Assembly (NCBI GenBank): GCA_029204225.1
Contig: MU833216.1
Span: 1 to 59,513 of the forward strand
DNA length: 59,513 nt
From: Diphasiastrum complanatum
Lineage: Eukaryota; Streptophyta; Lycopodiopsida; Lycopodiales; Lycopodiaceae
Direction: 5' to 3'
Position numbers and translations under genes: made by a program. The notes under the pieces were generated by a model. The model was not told the origin of the DNA. It saw only the letters and a program-made list of their open reading frames with translations, and made no database searches. Below are positions 1-12,467 of the stretch, piece by piece (the stretch's first letter is position 1; each line of letters starts with the position of its first letter).

Positions 1-600
1 CTCGTAAATTGACTCATCATTCCTACAACATAAGAGATGGTTTGGTGATAATGGTGTAGATGAGACTCCCGACCATCGTTCTATAAAGCATATCAATCAC
101 CAAATGGCATCCAATACACCACACTAGATAGTGTATCTGCCACACGACTCTCGACACCTTTCTTGTACCGAATCTCCATTAGGAATTCCTACATGATCTC
201 AGACCATCTGGCTTGCCGACCTCTAAGGCCTAGCTGCTTACAAAAGTATCTTAAGGTATCATGATCAGTGAATACCTCGAGTCTTGATCCATGCAAATAA
301 TGCCTGCATGCCTTGCATGAACTATGGCATACAACTCCTTTTCATGAGTTGGACAATTTTCTATGCAGGGTTGAGCTTCTCTCTCTCAAAACCCTCTTGC
401 ATCAAAACTGCTCTCAAAACAAAGTCACTCGCATCCGTATCTATAACATAGGGCTTTTGAGGGTCTACAATTTTTAGAGTGACGCACTCAACAATAGCTT
501 GCTTTAACTGATCAAAGCTTGCTTGTTGTAGGTCAGTCCACTCACCAAATCTATTAATTTGAGTCAAATTGTGAAGAATTAGCAAAATCTAGGTTGGCAA
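1..600 (-). pseudogene. Ty3/gypsy reverse transcriptase-RNase H relic
   Basis: Minus-strand fragment of a Ty3/gypsy polyprotein. The open part (361-585) carries the start of RNase H: GEWTDLQQASFDQLKQAI followed by YVIDTDASDF, the first catalytic aspartate region. In other frames downstream (lower coordinates) I read HEKELYAIVHA near 310-345, TDHDTLRYF near 250-275, RQARWSEIM near 190-215 and a degenerate VADTLSS, in the order expected for gypsy RNase H running into the connection domain. Several stops and frame changes show it is dead. No gypsy LTR was identified beside it. The family call is firm; the lineage within gypsy is not. Confidence 0.8.
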
Positions 601-802
601 TTTTGTATTTTCTTGTTTATGAGTAAATCTCACTCATGTGGAGCATCTTCCCACGTGTGGAGCATGTTCCCACGTGTGAAAAGAAGTAAAAAATAGCTTA
701 GTCATGTTGAGTTATGGGTACATAAAACTTAGAGACATATATCCAAGTGTAAGTAGGTGATTTGGCCATTTTTGGCATTAGAGGCAAAATAGGCAAGTAC
801 AC

Positions 803-822
803 ATGTCAATCTGATACCAATC
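803..822 (-). other. Primer-binding-site-like sequence
   Basis: On the minus strand this reads TTGGTATCAGATTG, resembling the initiator-Met tRNA primer site TGGTATCAGAGC of plant LTR retrotransposons. It abuts the LTR at 823-2261 on the side expected for a 5' LTR, although the recognisable copia body lies on the other side. Confidence 0.5.
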
Positions 823-2261
823 TGATGGGGCAAGGGAGATAGAAGAATGCGAACGGAAAAGAGTGCAAGAATATTGCGGAACAGATCTCCCGTTACAATC
901 AGCTGCTAGATGCAAAAACAGTCTAATTGAAAGCTTATGCTAAATGTAATTACAACTTTAAGTGTTCTAATTGCCCAGCATGATCTTAAAAATTAATTCA
1001 TACTCACAAAATGAGAGTACAGTCCATCGAAGAGATTAGAAATGGTTTGTGTGTGGTATTACTGAAATCAAATTCAATATGAAGTTTAGTTCTGAAATAG
1101 ATGAAAAGAGCAGTGTGATACCGCGAGTTCCTCATGCATCAAAGGCAGCCATCGTCTGATCAAAAATTGAGGAGTCGTAGATGTCCGTGTTCTGATCAGA
1201 GTGAGTAAACAAGCGCGATCAAACAGCGATAAAGTGCATTCAATCACAACAAGCATTCATCTACGTTATACACAGATAGAAAAATAGCAATTACAACAAA
1301 TAATGACGGCGTAACTGGGAGGCTCAAAAAATACGTCTCATGGACGAAGCATCTCTCATGTAATCTGCGCTGGGATGATCTATTTATAGATTTCATCCGT
1401 GTATTAATTATATTGAATGTTTGTCACCTAATTGGGCAAGCCGTTGTACTTGGAAGTCTATGGCTTTTGTGACAACTGTACATAATGTATACGGTCAACA
1501 AATCAGGAACGTTGACGCGGACGAGGACGTCGCAAATTCTCTCACTTCGCAAATTTCGGGAAGTGGCTGGGAACGTTCCTCGTTCAAAACAGACGACCTT
1601 CGACATTTTTCTCTCTCTTTGGGATTTTGCGAAAAAGTCGAAGGTGCCCTAAAACAAGTTTAAGGTGCCCTCAAAAAGGCGAAGATGTCTTTAACAATTT
1701 AACTCTCTCAGATTTTTTGGGAAAATGCAAAAAAGCCGAAGGTGCCTTTAAACAAGTTTAAGATGTCCTTTAAAAAAGGCGAAGGTGTCTTTAACAGTTT
1801 AACCCTTGAAAATAGAGGACCTTCGAGAATTTTCTCTCTCTTCGCATTTTTCGGGAAAATGTGAAAAAGCCGAAGGTGTTGAAAATAGTTAAACTTTTGA
1901 ACTGTGAACAAGTTAACTTCTTAAAAAATAATTGAACAAAAGAAGTTGAAGGCAAGTTTCGCAGTTTTCGGGAAAGTGCGAAAAATGCGAACTGTGCGAC
2001 ATTTGGTGTATTTCTGCAGACTGTAGAAAAAGTAATGTAAATCTGCAGACTTGTTCTAAATGCAAGTTTGTGGAAGTCCTTGAAGATGGCCAAGTCTTCA
2101 ATGACTTCAAGTTATTTAAACTTAACATCTGAACTTGAAATTATGACAGAATTGGCTACCCTTTGCTAGAGATCAGCCGGAAGTCTGTTTGTAGACATTC
2201 TTCAAATAGTTTGGCTGTCTAAGTTATGATTTCAAGGAGACAACTGTGGGCTTAATTTCCA
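823..2261 (-). repeat. Putative copia LTR (about 1.44 kb)
   Basis: The segment begins TGATGGGG and ends TTTCCA on the plus strand, so in the sense orientation it starts TGGAAATTAAGC and ends CATCA. It is bounded on the right by a purine-rich tract (minus strand TATGGGGGACTAT, about 2262-2275) and on the left by a primer-site-like sequence. The part at 1600-1990 holds two to three degenerate copies of a unit of about 110 bases with GAAGGTGCC and AAGTTTAAG motifs, like a U3 enhancer repeat. No gene is visible. The exact ends are inferred from TG/CA and flanking motifs, because no second copy lies in the window. Confidence 0.45.
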
Positions 2262-2279
2262 ATAGTCCCCCATAAGGTC

Positions 2280-5200
2280 ACGGTTGGTGCCTTGGTATCT
2301 TCGTCAGGTTCAGCATGTCGAAGAACTTCTGATGCTTGATCCTAGGAAGCGCTTTGGTGAAGATGTCTACGACCATTTATGTTGTGGAGCAGTATTGAAG
2401 GATCACTTGCCCTGAGAAAACTTTCTCCCAAATGAAATGATACTGGATTTCTATGTGCTTGGATTTGCCATGAAATCTAGGATTCAGTGACAGTGAAATA
2501 CAGCTCAAGTTGTCACACAGAATGGTGGTAGCATTGAACCGAGTGTGATGTAAGTTGTGAAGTAATAACCTGATCCATACAACTTCTTTTGAAGCTTGAC
2601 ATGCTGCGATGTACTCTGCCTTGGTCGAAGAAAGCGCAACTGATTTCTGCTTCCTTGAGTTCCACAAAATCGGTCCCCCTACCAGATAGAAACAAAACCC
2701 GGAGGTAGATATTCTGGTAGAGACTGTTCCTCTCCAATCTAAGTCGGAGTAGCCTTGCAGGACGAGTGGGTCGATGGCATTTCCATCGTAACATAAAATG
2801 TGATCTAAACTTCTCTGAATATATCTCATCACTCTCTTTAATGCCCTAGGATTAGACATGAATTGACTTAACGTGCTAACAGTGTATGCAAAATCTAGTC
2901 TAGTACACAACATTGCATACATCAAAGATCCAATTAGTGAATGATAAGAGTACTTTGCTATGTCGAGTACTTTACTATCAGAATCAGCACAAGTAGGTTT
3001 AGTCAATACTATACTTGGATCCATTGGAGTATCAATCGGTTTGCAATCAGACATATGAAAAAAATGCCTTTTAGATATGCCTGCTGGCTAAGATAGATCT
3101 TCTTTTGAAGCCTATTTCTAGTAATGTGAATTCCTAACAAAGAATGGACAGCTCCTAAATCAGTCATGTCAGATTCCTTTGACAGATCACTCTTAGTAGT
3201 GTGCAAAAGAGAAGTGTCGTTAGACAAAATAAATGCATCATCTACGTAAAGAGCTATGTGAACTGAATTGGTGCCTATATGCTTTGAATAAACATTACAG
3301 TCAGTTGAATTGTTTGCAAATTTAATTGAATGAGATAAGAGTTGATTCTACTAAACCATGCTTTTGGCCCGTTTCAGACCATAGATTGCTTTGTGCAGCT
3401 TGCACACTTTGTGCCCTTGGACCTTGACTTCGAATCCTTCTGGTTGGAAGGTATACAGCTCCTCTTCGACGTTGACATTGAGAAATGCTGTCTTGACATC
3501 CGTTTGGTGCATTTCGAGGTCTTCTGCAGCTGCTAACGCAATTAGAGTTCTGATTGACTGCATCTTGACGACAGGACTGAATTTTTTTTGATAATCCATT
3601 CCTTGGACTTGAGTGAATCCTTTAGCCACCACCCGTGCTTTCCATTTGACAATGGAACCATCAGAGTTGATCTTCTTCTTGAAGATCCACTTGTTGTCGA
3701 TAACTCTCTTGTGAGTGAGAAAGTCGACCAGTGTCTAGGTCTGGTTCGTCAAAAGTGAGTTGTACTCACTTTCTATAGCTTCTTGCCACTTCACAGCATC
3801 CTTGGAGTTAATTGCTTCGGCTAGGCTCTCTGGTTCTTCTGATGAAGTCCAGAATGATTAAGGTGTATACCTCTTAGGAACTGCCCGAGTCCGTGAGGAT
3901 TTGCGGACGTTTGGTTGACCAGGATGCGATGATGCTTCTTCTTAAATTTCTCCAGATCTGTTCAAGCTAGCTTGGTTTGGTCTGATGACATGTACTATTG
4001 GCTGCTCGGCTTCTGTAGCTGTAGTTGTAGGTCCATGCTACATAAAATAGGATGAAATGACATAGCATCGATTATCGATGGTTGTTTGAAATCATAGTAT
4101 GTATGTTCTTGAAATATTACATCCCTAGAGACAAATACTACATTGGTGGATGGATTACAAACTTTATAAGCTTTATGTTCATCGAGATAGCCAATGAAAA
4201 TACAATTGTTTGTCTTATGATCCAGCTTCTTTCTAAGCTGTTTAGGAATGTGAACAAAACATATACAACCAAAGATTTTTAAATGGCTAACACTAGGCTT
4301 GTGCCCATGCCAAACTTCATAAGGAGTTTTGTTGTTGACGACTTTGGTGCTGGATCAGTTCCTTTCTGCAATCCCGTTTTGTTGAGGTGAATAGAAAGTG
4401 GTGAACTGTCTTCTAATACCATGTTTAGCTAGGTAGTCGGACATCTCGTTAGAGATGTATTTGCCGCCATCATCAGTTCGGAGTGCCTCCACTTTTGTAG
4501 ATGTTTGTGTCTCAGCCATGGCCTTGAATCTCTTGAAGCATTCAAAGGCTTCAGATTTGTGCTTAATAAACATGATTGTATACCATCTAAAATAATCATC
4601 TATGAAAGTGATAAAATAGATTGCATCTCCTAAGAATGGGGTTGGCATTGGACCACAAAGATCGCTATGTACAAGATCCAATACATGCTTTGTTTTGTTG
4701 GAATGTGATTTGGGAAACTTGCTTCTAGAGTGTTTGCCATAGACGCATGATTCACAAAAGAAAGATTTCCTATCTAATGAAGAAGGGAAATACAATCCAT
4801 CAACTAAGTTATTACAACGCATATAGGAAAGTGATCTTGTATTCACGTGTCCAAATCAACTATGCCACAGAACAACACCGTCGTTTACGTTTTCATTAGA
4901 GATACTAGCTAATGCAACTGAATTAGAGAGTACGTAAAGATTTCTGACTCTAGTGCATGTAGTCAGAGTAGTATCTTCCTCGAATATTGTACACTGCTCA
5001 GATGAGAAAGTAACATTGTAGCCCTCATCAGTTATCTTAGAGACTGATAACATGTTCTTTGATAACTGAGGGACATGAAGGACGTCAGGAACACAAATAG
5101 ATAGATCGTTGTTGAAGATGATCTTCACTACTCCTTTGCCTTCCACGCGTATGGTGCTAGAATCTCCGAGGTAGATGAATTGATCTCTGTTGTAAGCTGC

Positions 5201-5567
5201 ATACTCGGTAAACCATTCCTTGCGAGAGGTCATGTGTTGGGTAGCGCCGCTGTCCAGTTACCAGCCATCACAGTCTTCGCTACTGCTGTTGTAAGCCATT
5301 AACAAATGTGTATCTTGCTCCTTGACTTCCGCCGCATTGGAGGAGTCTAGCTATTGTTGTTGTTGCTTCTTTGCCTCGTTGTAGATCCGGATATGACACT
5401 CCTTGATGTCGTGATAGGCTCTCTTGCAATATCTACAGAAAAGCTTCTTTCGTGATCCACTATTCTCACCTTGAGTGTGAGGCTTCTGCTGTTGCTGTTG
5501 CACTTGATTCTTGCCCTTGGAATGATCTTTCTTTTTGGTGTATAGAGCCATGGATTTGTCTTTGCAT
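2280..5567 (-). pseudogene. Ty1/copia gag-pol relic (downstream of gag start)
   Basis: Minus-strand copia polyprotein in order: CCHC knuckle (5351-5551, CRYCKRAYHDIKECH degenerate), protease/GAG-pre-integrase (4856-5233, ending LWHS), integrase core (4355-4846, DLVHSDLCGPM, FIDDYFRW, DDGGKY, PQQNGIAERN), reverse transcriptase (3351-3632, QTDVKTAFLN; LYVDDAFIL near 3225-3260) and RNase H (2377-3054, SSTKAEYIAACQ, LCDNLSCISLS, HIEIQYHFI). Frameshifts and stops separate the pieces, so it is inactive. The purine tract and LTR lie immediately downstream at 2262. The gag part continues at 6708-6870 beyond an inserted inverted-repeat element. The Tork/TNT1-like look is inferred from motif style. Confidence 0.9.
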
Positions 5568-5569
5568 TA

Positions 5570-6707
5570 GGGCCCTTTTTGAACTCAAAAAGGGCCTCTT
5601 CCTTGCCTAAACATGTTTGATAATATGGATTAATTAACTTGCTAATAGTCCTATGTGGTGGTTCACCTTGGGTTTACCTTGAGTTAAAACCTAGTCACAT
5701 AAGTTGCACTTGAACTTATTATATTAAATGAATAAAGAGTTAAATTTATTACTTGTAAAAAGATAGATTTATTTTTGAATTTGTGAAGGTTGAATTTTTT
5801 TTCTCAAAATGAAAAATAAAAAAATTTGCAACATATTTTCTTACCTAAATAAAGCTAAGAAAAAGACCTATAAAGTGTGTACAAAAAACGGTACAAGAGG
5901 GGAGAGGTCCCCCCTTTGTACTAAGAAAAAAAAATCTGAAAATGTAAGGGGGTCGTCGTACCCCCCCACCCCTCCTGCACGGCCGCCGCTTCCCTGCTGG
6001 CGCACACACCCCCCGGGCCAGCACACTCCGGGCCGCTGGCCCAACTCGATGCCCAGCTCGATGCTTCAGCCAGTACTCGCGACCAGGGCGCTACTCCGGG
6101 CCAGCACACTCCGGGCCGCTAGCCCGGGCGCTGCCCAGCTACCCACATTCAGCCACATGGTCGGCTTCAGTCAGTACTCGCGACCAGGGCGCTGGGCATC
6201 GAGCCGGGCTAGCGGCCCGGAGTGTGCTAGCCCGAGTTGTGTGTGCGCCAACAGGGAAGCGGCAACCGTGCAGGGTGGAGCGAGGGGTGGGGGGGTACCA
6301 TCCCCCTTGTTTTTTCATAGGTACAAAGGGGGGGACCTTTCGCCCCTTGTACCATTTTTTGTACATTTCAAAATGAAAAATAAAAAAATTTGCAACATAT
6401 TTTGTCACCAAAATAAAGCTAAAAAGAAAACCTATGAAGTGTGAAAAAATTTCAACCTTCACAAATTCAAAATTTGAATTTACGACTTGCTTATGAGTGT
6501 CACAATGTCATTATAAGGGGCTAGATGAGTATAGTTAGAGTGTGGTTAGTGGGTGAGTTAGATTTTGGTAATTTCATCTAGGCCATTGAATGTGCCATGT
6601 CATATGGACCATTCCATCTCACTTGTCACTCTTCTATTGGTACACATGTCATCATTAACACTAATTATAGTTAGTGAAAAGGCCCTTTTTGAGTCCAAAA
6701 AGGGCCC
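5570..6707. mobile_element. Inverted-repeat (foldback/MITE-like) DNA element in copia gag
   Basis: Both ends carry an inverted repeat of about 28 bases beginning GGGCCCTTTTTG, with one mismatch between left and right. Each end repeat is itself nearly palindromic. The bases flanking both ends are TA, consistent with a TA target duplication. Further in, the ends pair again (5770-5800 with 6445-6475, around GAAGGTTGAA and TTCAACCTTC), and GTACAAGAGGGG near 5890 is mirrored by CCCCTTGTAC near 6340. The core (about 5990-6290) is very GC-rich and holds several direct and inverted copies of CCGGGCCAGCACACTCC-like sequence. There is no transposase; the long open frame across it is a by-product of the repeats. 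It interrupts the gag of a copia relic that resumes on both sides. The TA duplication would fit a Tc1/mariner-type source, but the termini are not ones I recognise. Confidence 0.75.
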
Positions 6708-7474
6708 TAATGATGGATAGGCTGCTAGTCTTTCTTCGTATTTCTTCTTGAAGAAGATAACCAATCACCTTTTGAAGAGTGAGGTCGGGTTGTGTGGAGA
6801 TCATCACCACAAAGTGTTCATACGACTTTGGAAGAGAAGAAAGTAAGGTCATATTGGTCCTTTTCTCCAAAGGTGTATGCACATAGCAAATGCATCCAAA
6901 CACCTTTAAGTCCTTGAGATTTGGCTTCCTCCCATACATTGAGACTTCAAAGGGTGTTTTGCCTTCAATAAAGTTACATGGAACTCTATTCATCAAATGG
7001 TTAGCACAAGTGAGAGCTTCTCCCCAAAAATGTTTTGGTAAACATGCATCACTGTCTTAAGGCTTTAGAACATTCACACAATGTCCTATTCCTCCTCTCG
7101 GCTATCCCATTTTGTTGAGGGGTGTAGGGACAAGATCAATAAGTCTAAGAACGACCTATTACAGTACCAAAGATAAGAATCTACCTTCCTTTTGATTAAT
7201 TGAAAAGTATTCCCTGTGATAGACTCCACAAATCGAGTAGCATCAATATGAGGAAAGTGCAAAAATACTTGTTATTTTGATCCAATTGATAAGAGATGAC
7301 CACAACTCGGATTTTGAAGCTAAAAAGCCTGTAAATAAAAAACCATTAGATCCCTCTTCACTCAAATTGATCAAGAATTGAAAGTACTACTCATAGATTA
7401 TGTCTAGATAGTAATCAATGCTTGAATTGCATCAAAATCTATGATTCTAGCATGAAGTGAAGCTCATTTCTTGG
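6708..7474 (-). pseudogene. Chimeric copia fragment: integrase end joined to gag
   Basis: Minus strand. From about 7120 to 6850 the frame shows the end of a copia integrase: FWGEALTCANHLMNRVP, then GKTPFEVSMYGRKPNLKDLKVFGC. It runs directly into gag sequence (MTLLSSLPKSYEHF, then TLQKVIGYLLQEE), which normally lies far upstream of integrase. The gag piece is continuous in sense with the relic beyond the inverted-repeat element. The junction near 6855 is therefore a recombination or template-switch join of two copia copies. Sequence at 7120-7474 is decayed leader or coding sequence without a readable domain. Confidence 0.7.
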
Positions 7475-7490
7475 AATGGCTCTGATACCA
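7475..7490 (-). other. tRNA-Met primer binding site of a copia LTR element
   Basis: The plus strand reads GGCTCTGATACCA directly before TG at 7491, so the minus strand reads TGGTATCAGAGCC, the canonical initiator-Met primer site. It marks a minus-strand element whose 5' LTR starts at 7491 and runs to the right. Confidence 0.65.
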
Positions 7491-8540
7491 TGATAAAAAT
7501 GTAGAAAAATCAACCCACTTGATCCTAGAAAATGATGGAGAAAGCACCTACTTAAGATCCAAACAAGATCTAGAAGCTAGATTACTAATCAATGCATTGA
7601 TTCCTAGCTTATCTTGGCTTGAACTCCATGAATTAGCTCCAAAACTCTTCACACGCGTGAAAGTACGACCTGTTGCTGCCTGTGTATTGTGCCTGCAACT
7701 CTAAACTCATTCAATCATCACAAAAAATCATATGCCAATAGCATTCATCAATCAAATCATAGACTCAAACTAGTCAAGAAGGAAAATCCCGATTTTGCTC
7801 ATCATTGGATGGAAATCCCATCACATATTTATACATGTAGAGTTCGGATATGAGCATATTAGGGATTCTATGTATTCATCATAACCTAACCCTAACATCT
7901 AACCTAAAGATCCACTTGATCCACCCTATTTAGGGTCAATACCTTGAGATCCAAAACAATGAGAAAAATGCTATTTTCAGCTCCTACTTTTTTTTCTACC
8001 CTATCTATGCCTCTTTAGACATATCCCAAAGGTACCATTCCAAAGCTAGGTTAATGATTTGACTTAGAATAAGGTATCCTATGCTTTTGGCACGTGTGAC
8101 ATCCCACAACATGGCCTCAAAGTCATTTACAAGTGGTAATTGTGCAAACTAGCTTGTGTAAATTTAACACCTAGATCAATTCTGAATCTAGCCCCCGAGC
8201 CATGCCATGTGAATGCTAGAGGGGAAGAGAGTAACTGGTAACCTGAACTAAGTTGTCGATGGGAGAATCCCTACCCCAATATATAGAGAGTATATTGTTG
8301 TGCATGAACCCATGCAATCCCCATGCAATCCAACTATAAATAGGTCATAACTCTTCATGCAGTCCTCATGCCTATATCTGTCACACGTACATGCACTACT
8401 TCATATGTCTCAAAGATAGTGTCTGTGTCCTCTCAAGGTCATTAGTCACAAACTGGCCTTGAAATGGATTTAAATCGAGGTGTGACCAATAATCTCGAAT
8501 ACTGAAGGGCCGGTCTACCATATTAGCACTATTCCAAATC
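7491..8540 (-). repeat. LTR/flank region without genes
   Basis: Starts TGATAAAAATG immediately after a primer site, so at least the first few hundred bases should be a minus-strand copia 5' LTR. The far end cannot be placed because no second copy is in the window. No coding frame of recognisable family is present. A TATA-like stretch (about 8275-8345) could belong to an LTR promoter, but that is a guess. Confidence 0.35.
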
Positions 8541-11500
8541 CTTAGCCGAATATGGCCGTAACAAGAACACACTCATCATCCAAGGCAAAGGAAAAGGCAA
8601 GGGGAAGACACATTCAAAGAAGAAGGACAAGGTCAAGGAGGAGAGTGATGATGCATCACAATATTCAACAAGTGGAAAGAAGGACAAATCCAAGATGAAG
8701 TGCTTCTATTTTTGGTAAGAAGGGGCATTTTGCTTGAAAAAGCTTCAAGAAGAAAGAGGCTTTTGGTAAAGATGAAAGTCCTTGTGGATAGATAGTGGTG
8801 CTAGTTCTCATATGACTAGCCAAAGAGTCTTTTCTCTAATATTGCATCCTATGATGGCACTAGAAAGTACATTCACACTACAAATGATAATGAGTGTAAA
8901 ATTGAAGGAATTGGTAGTGTGTCAATAGATCTAGGATCCAACAATATCTTAAAGCTAGATGGCGTGCTCTTCGTGCCCGATATTACCAAGAATCTACTAA
9001 GTGTTGGTCAAATGCTTGATGATTTTGGTGTGGATGCTTGCTTGATCAAGAGGTATGAAGAAGTGCTAGCAAGAGGGACAAGATTTGGAAGACTCTTGAA
9101 GTTGAATACTAATGATGGAGCATTTGTGATGTCCAAGGAGGAGCTTTGTCACAAAAGGTTGGGCCATCCCAACTTCAAATCCATGCAATCCATGATCAAG
9201 GAGGAGAAGGCAATTGGCTTGCCTAAATCTTTGGCAAACGATGGTAAGGCTTGTGAAGCATGTGCTTTGGAAAAAGCACACAAATCACCATTCCAAAGAT
9301 CTACTACTTCATTCACTCATCCTTTTCATCTTGTGCACTCGGATGTTCATTTTTCATCAACTAGGAGCAATGGTGGTGCTACTATGTTTGTCTCCTTCAT
9401 TGATGACTACTCTAGACTCACTTGGATTGACACTTTCTTGAAGTTCAAAGATCTTGTAGAGAATCGATTTGATATCAAGATCAAGGCTTTGAGTTCAGAT
9501 GGAGGTGGGTAGTACATCTCTACAAAGTTTTAAGAGCATTGTGAGCAACTTGGCACACATGTGCCTACTCACCTCAACAAAATGAAGTGGCTGAGAGGAA
9601 GAATCGAACTCTTTGTGTGTGTGCAAAGGCTATGAGGTTGGATGCACATCTTCCAAACTCATTTTGGGGTGAGGCTATCACTTGTTGTGGAATAGATTGC
9701 CTAGTCTTGCTATTGGAGGGAGAACATCATTTGAATTGTTGTATAAGAAAGTTGATCATCTTATGATATTTGAATCCATTTGTTTTATTCATGTTCCCTT
9801 GAATGTAAGGACCAAAGAGGATCCCAACCCTATCAAAGGGATTATGGTAGGCTACTCTACATCAATGAAAGGTTGTTAATTTTTTGTGCTATCTACTAAC
9901 AAGATTGTGCTGAATAGAGATGTGTTTTTTCATGAAGGCATATTCTTAAAGCTTGAGGAGGCCGAGGGTGGTCAAGTTGATGTTGGATCCATGAGGGTAC
10001 CGATTTTCGAAGAAAGTGTTGGACAGGGGTTGAGGCTTGAGGAGGAGATCTCTCAATCCAAGACTCCAAGAAGATCTTCAAGGGAGAGGGCCGAGCCACT
10101 TAGGTTAACATATCTTCATAAGGGAAAGCAAGCCGAGATGGGTAGCATTTCTCATGCACTTTTCATCTCTTTTGATGAGCCTTCTTTGTGAAAGATGCAT
10201 TAGAATCAAAAGTTTGCATGATGCAATGTGTTTGGAGTTTAATGCTTTGATTTCAAATAATACTTGGGAGTTGGTTGACCTTCCACCTAACAAAAAGGCA
10301 ATTGGTTGCGAATGGCTGTTTAGAATCAAGTATGATCAAGATGGTTCGATTAACAAGTATAAGGCTAGGCTTTGTACAAAGGGGTATGCTCAAGTCAAGG
10401 GTTCAAATTATGAAGAGACTTTTGCTCTCGTGGCAAAGATGATTACCATTAGAATCTTGACTGCCTTGTCATCTCATTTCAGTTGGTTCATGTATCAAAC
10501 AGACGTGACTAATGCTTTTCTGAATGACTATCTTGAGGAAGAGATCTACATGCACCAACTCAAGGGATTCATCATGCAAGGACAAGAGAACAAGGTTTGT
10601 TTGCTCTTCAAGAGCTTGCATGGTCTCAAGCAAGCTCCAAGCTCTTGGTATTCTTGACTTAATACTTCCTTCTCTTACTAGGATTCACTCTTAGTGAGTA
10701 TGATCCATCTTTGTACTTCAAGTTTATAGATGGTGATGTGTTCATCCTTGTACTTTATGTTCTTTGCACTATATCTTGGGTCTTGAGGTAGATATGACAT
10801 CTTCTTATAGCTGTATTTGTTGATACAAGTATGCTACTTCACTTCTTAAGAGATTCAATAAGTGCAAAGGCATAGATACGACTATGGAGCACCATGCAAG
10901 AGTCCAATAAATGGTGATGAAAGATCCTTCATGGACATCGCCCTCTATAGGAGTCTCATAGGCTCCTTGATTTGGCTCACTATTACTAGACCTGATCTCA
11001 ACTTTTGTGTCAATAGATTGAATCGATATATGCAATCTCCTTTGATCCATCATTAGAAATTAGCCAAGAGAGTGCTTAGGTACCTTTCTAGCACTCTCCG
11101 ATTATGGAATTTTGTATCAAAGAGATAAACTTTGCTTGATTGGCTTATCATATTCAGATTTTGCAGGTGATAAGCTTGATAGGAATTCCACAAGTGCATT
11201 TGCTATATATCTTGGAGGTGGAGTCATCTCTTGGTTCTCGAAGAAGTAGGACACTATCTCACTCTCATCAACTGAAGCTGAATACAAGGCACTCACTAGC
11301 ACTACCAAGGAAATTTTGTGGATCAAGCATTTTTTGGTGGAGCTAAAGTGCATCAGAAGTGAGGATGTTCCCATCATCACGCGTGACAACATTTCAGCCC
11401 AAGGCCTTGCTTCAAATCCCATCTTTCATGCAAGGAGCAAGCATATCGAGGTGGCACATTACTTTGTGAGAGAGAGTTCAAGCAAAGGACATTCTTTTTG

Positions 11501-11630
11501 AGTATGTGGATACTTCATCATGTGTGGATGATTTTCTTACTAAGCCTTTGCTTAAGGCTTCATTTATTAAACATAGATTAGTTGTTACTAAATCTATCTC
11601 GCAAAATGTTGCGTAACTAGTTCTATTTTA
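8541..11630 (+). pseudogene. Ty1/copia gag-pol relic, plus strand
   Basis: Decayed polyprotein of the same lineage as the copia at 51801-58231, judged by shared motifs. Order: basic linker and broken CCHC knuckle (8580-8760), protease IDSGASSHMTS in a broken frame near 8790, GAG-pre-integrase and integrase (8919-9512, LCHKRLGHPNFKSM, LVHSDVHFSSTRSNGG, FIDDYSRLTWI), integrase end (9682-9879), linker with RRSSRERAEPLRLTY (9886-10191), reverse transcriptase (10154-10657, YQTDVTNAFLND, GLKQAPSSWY), then RNase H (10862-11640, SSTEAEYKALTSTTK, HARSKHIEVAHYF). The YVDD region is damaged (LYVLCTISW near 10760), and stops recur, for example a TAG at about 9510. No 5' LTR is visible, so the element is 5'-truncated or too decayed to see. 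Confidence 0.9.
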
Positions 11631-11644
11631 AGGAGTGCGAAAGT

Positions 11645-12430
11645 TGATAAAAGTAGACTAGTTATTTTACTTGCTAGATGCCATCATGGGGTTGGATTTA
11701 TGTCCACCACCACCTTGTACATATTTTTACGTTGATTAAATGAAAAGTCGAAAGGCTTCCAACTTGTTCTACTGAGATGGTGACACTTGTCACAAAATGT
11801 GAAGATTAGTATTTTCCTTTATGCATCCAAATCCACATCTCAATATTTCATTTGGCCCAATCATAATAAGGGGTGTAAATTATGAGGCCCAATCACATCA
11901 AGAGGTGTAAATCATTTGGCCCAATCATATGAAGAGGTGCAAATCACTTGGCCAATCAGATTGAGAGGTGCAAATCTTGGGGTCCAATAAATGATGAGAG
12001 GTGTAATCCATTGGGTCAAATCAATTTAGAGGATGTGATATGCAAAAACTCGAGTCACTACTATATGGAAGTGAACTCTCTATGTACATACAACTTCTTT
12101 TGAGAGAATCAATTTTTGGCTTACATACTCTTTGTTGCATTCTCTCTCTACCTGAGAGCTAGCAATTTTTATCTCTACCCGAGAGCAAGGTGCTTGGTCT
12201 AGTATCTCATAGTGAATTTTACTTAGTTTTTTCATGTGGATGTAAGAAACTTGCTTGTCTTTGGATGATCATAAATTTGTGTGATTGAGCTCTTGCCTAG
12301 ATTCAAAGGGTGTTAAATAGCTCTTGAAAATCCGAGTTGATCTATCCATCTTTGATAAATGTGCAATCTCACATGTATGTAGGTCATTGTAGATCTTTGT
12401 AAGATCCTCAAATGTGCATTTTTAACATTT
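11645..12430 (+). repeat. Putative 3' LTR of the plus-strand copia relic
   Basis: Begins TGATAAAAGTAG just after a short purine run (AAGGAGTGCGAAAG) that follows the RNase H end, as expected for polypurine tract plus LTR. It contains three or four local repeats of a GGCCCAATCA...GAGGTGTAAATC motif (about 11845-12010). The right end is uncertain. No genes. Confidence 0.5.
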
Positions 12431-12467
12431 TTGGGGTCAAATCTTGATCAAACAATCACTCTTGTAC

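Noticed and set aside
5809-6444. 211-codon open frame, plus strand
   Set aside because: It spans the GC-rich core and inverted repeats of the inserted element; Pro/Ser/Arg-rich with no domain, and antisense frames are open too.
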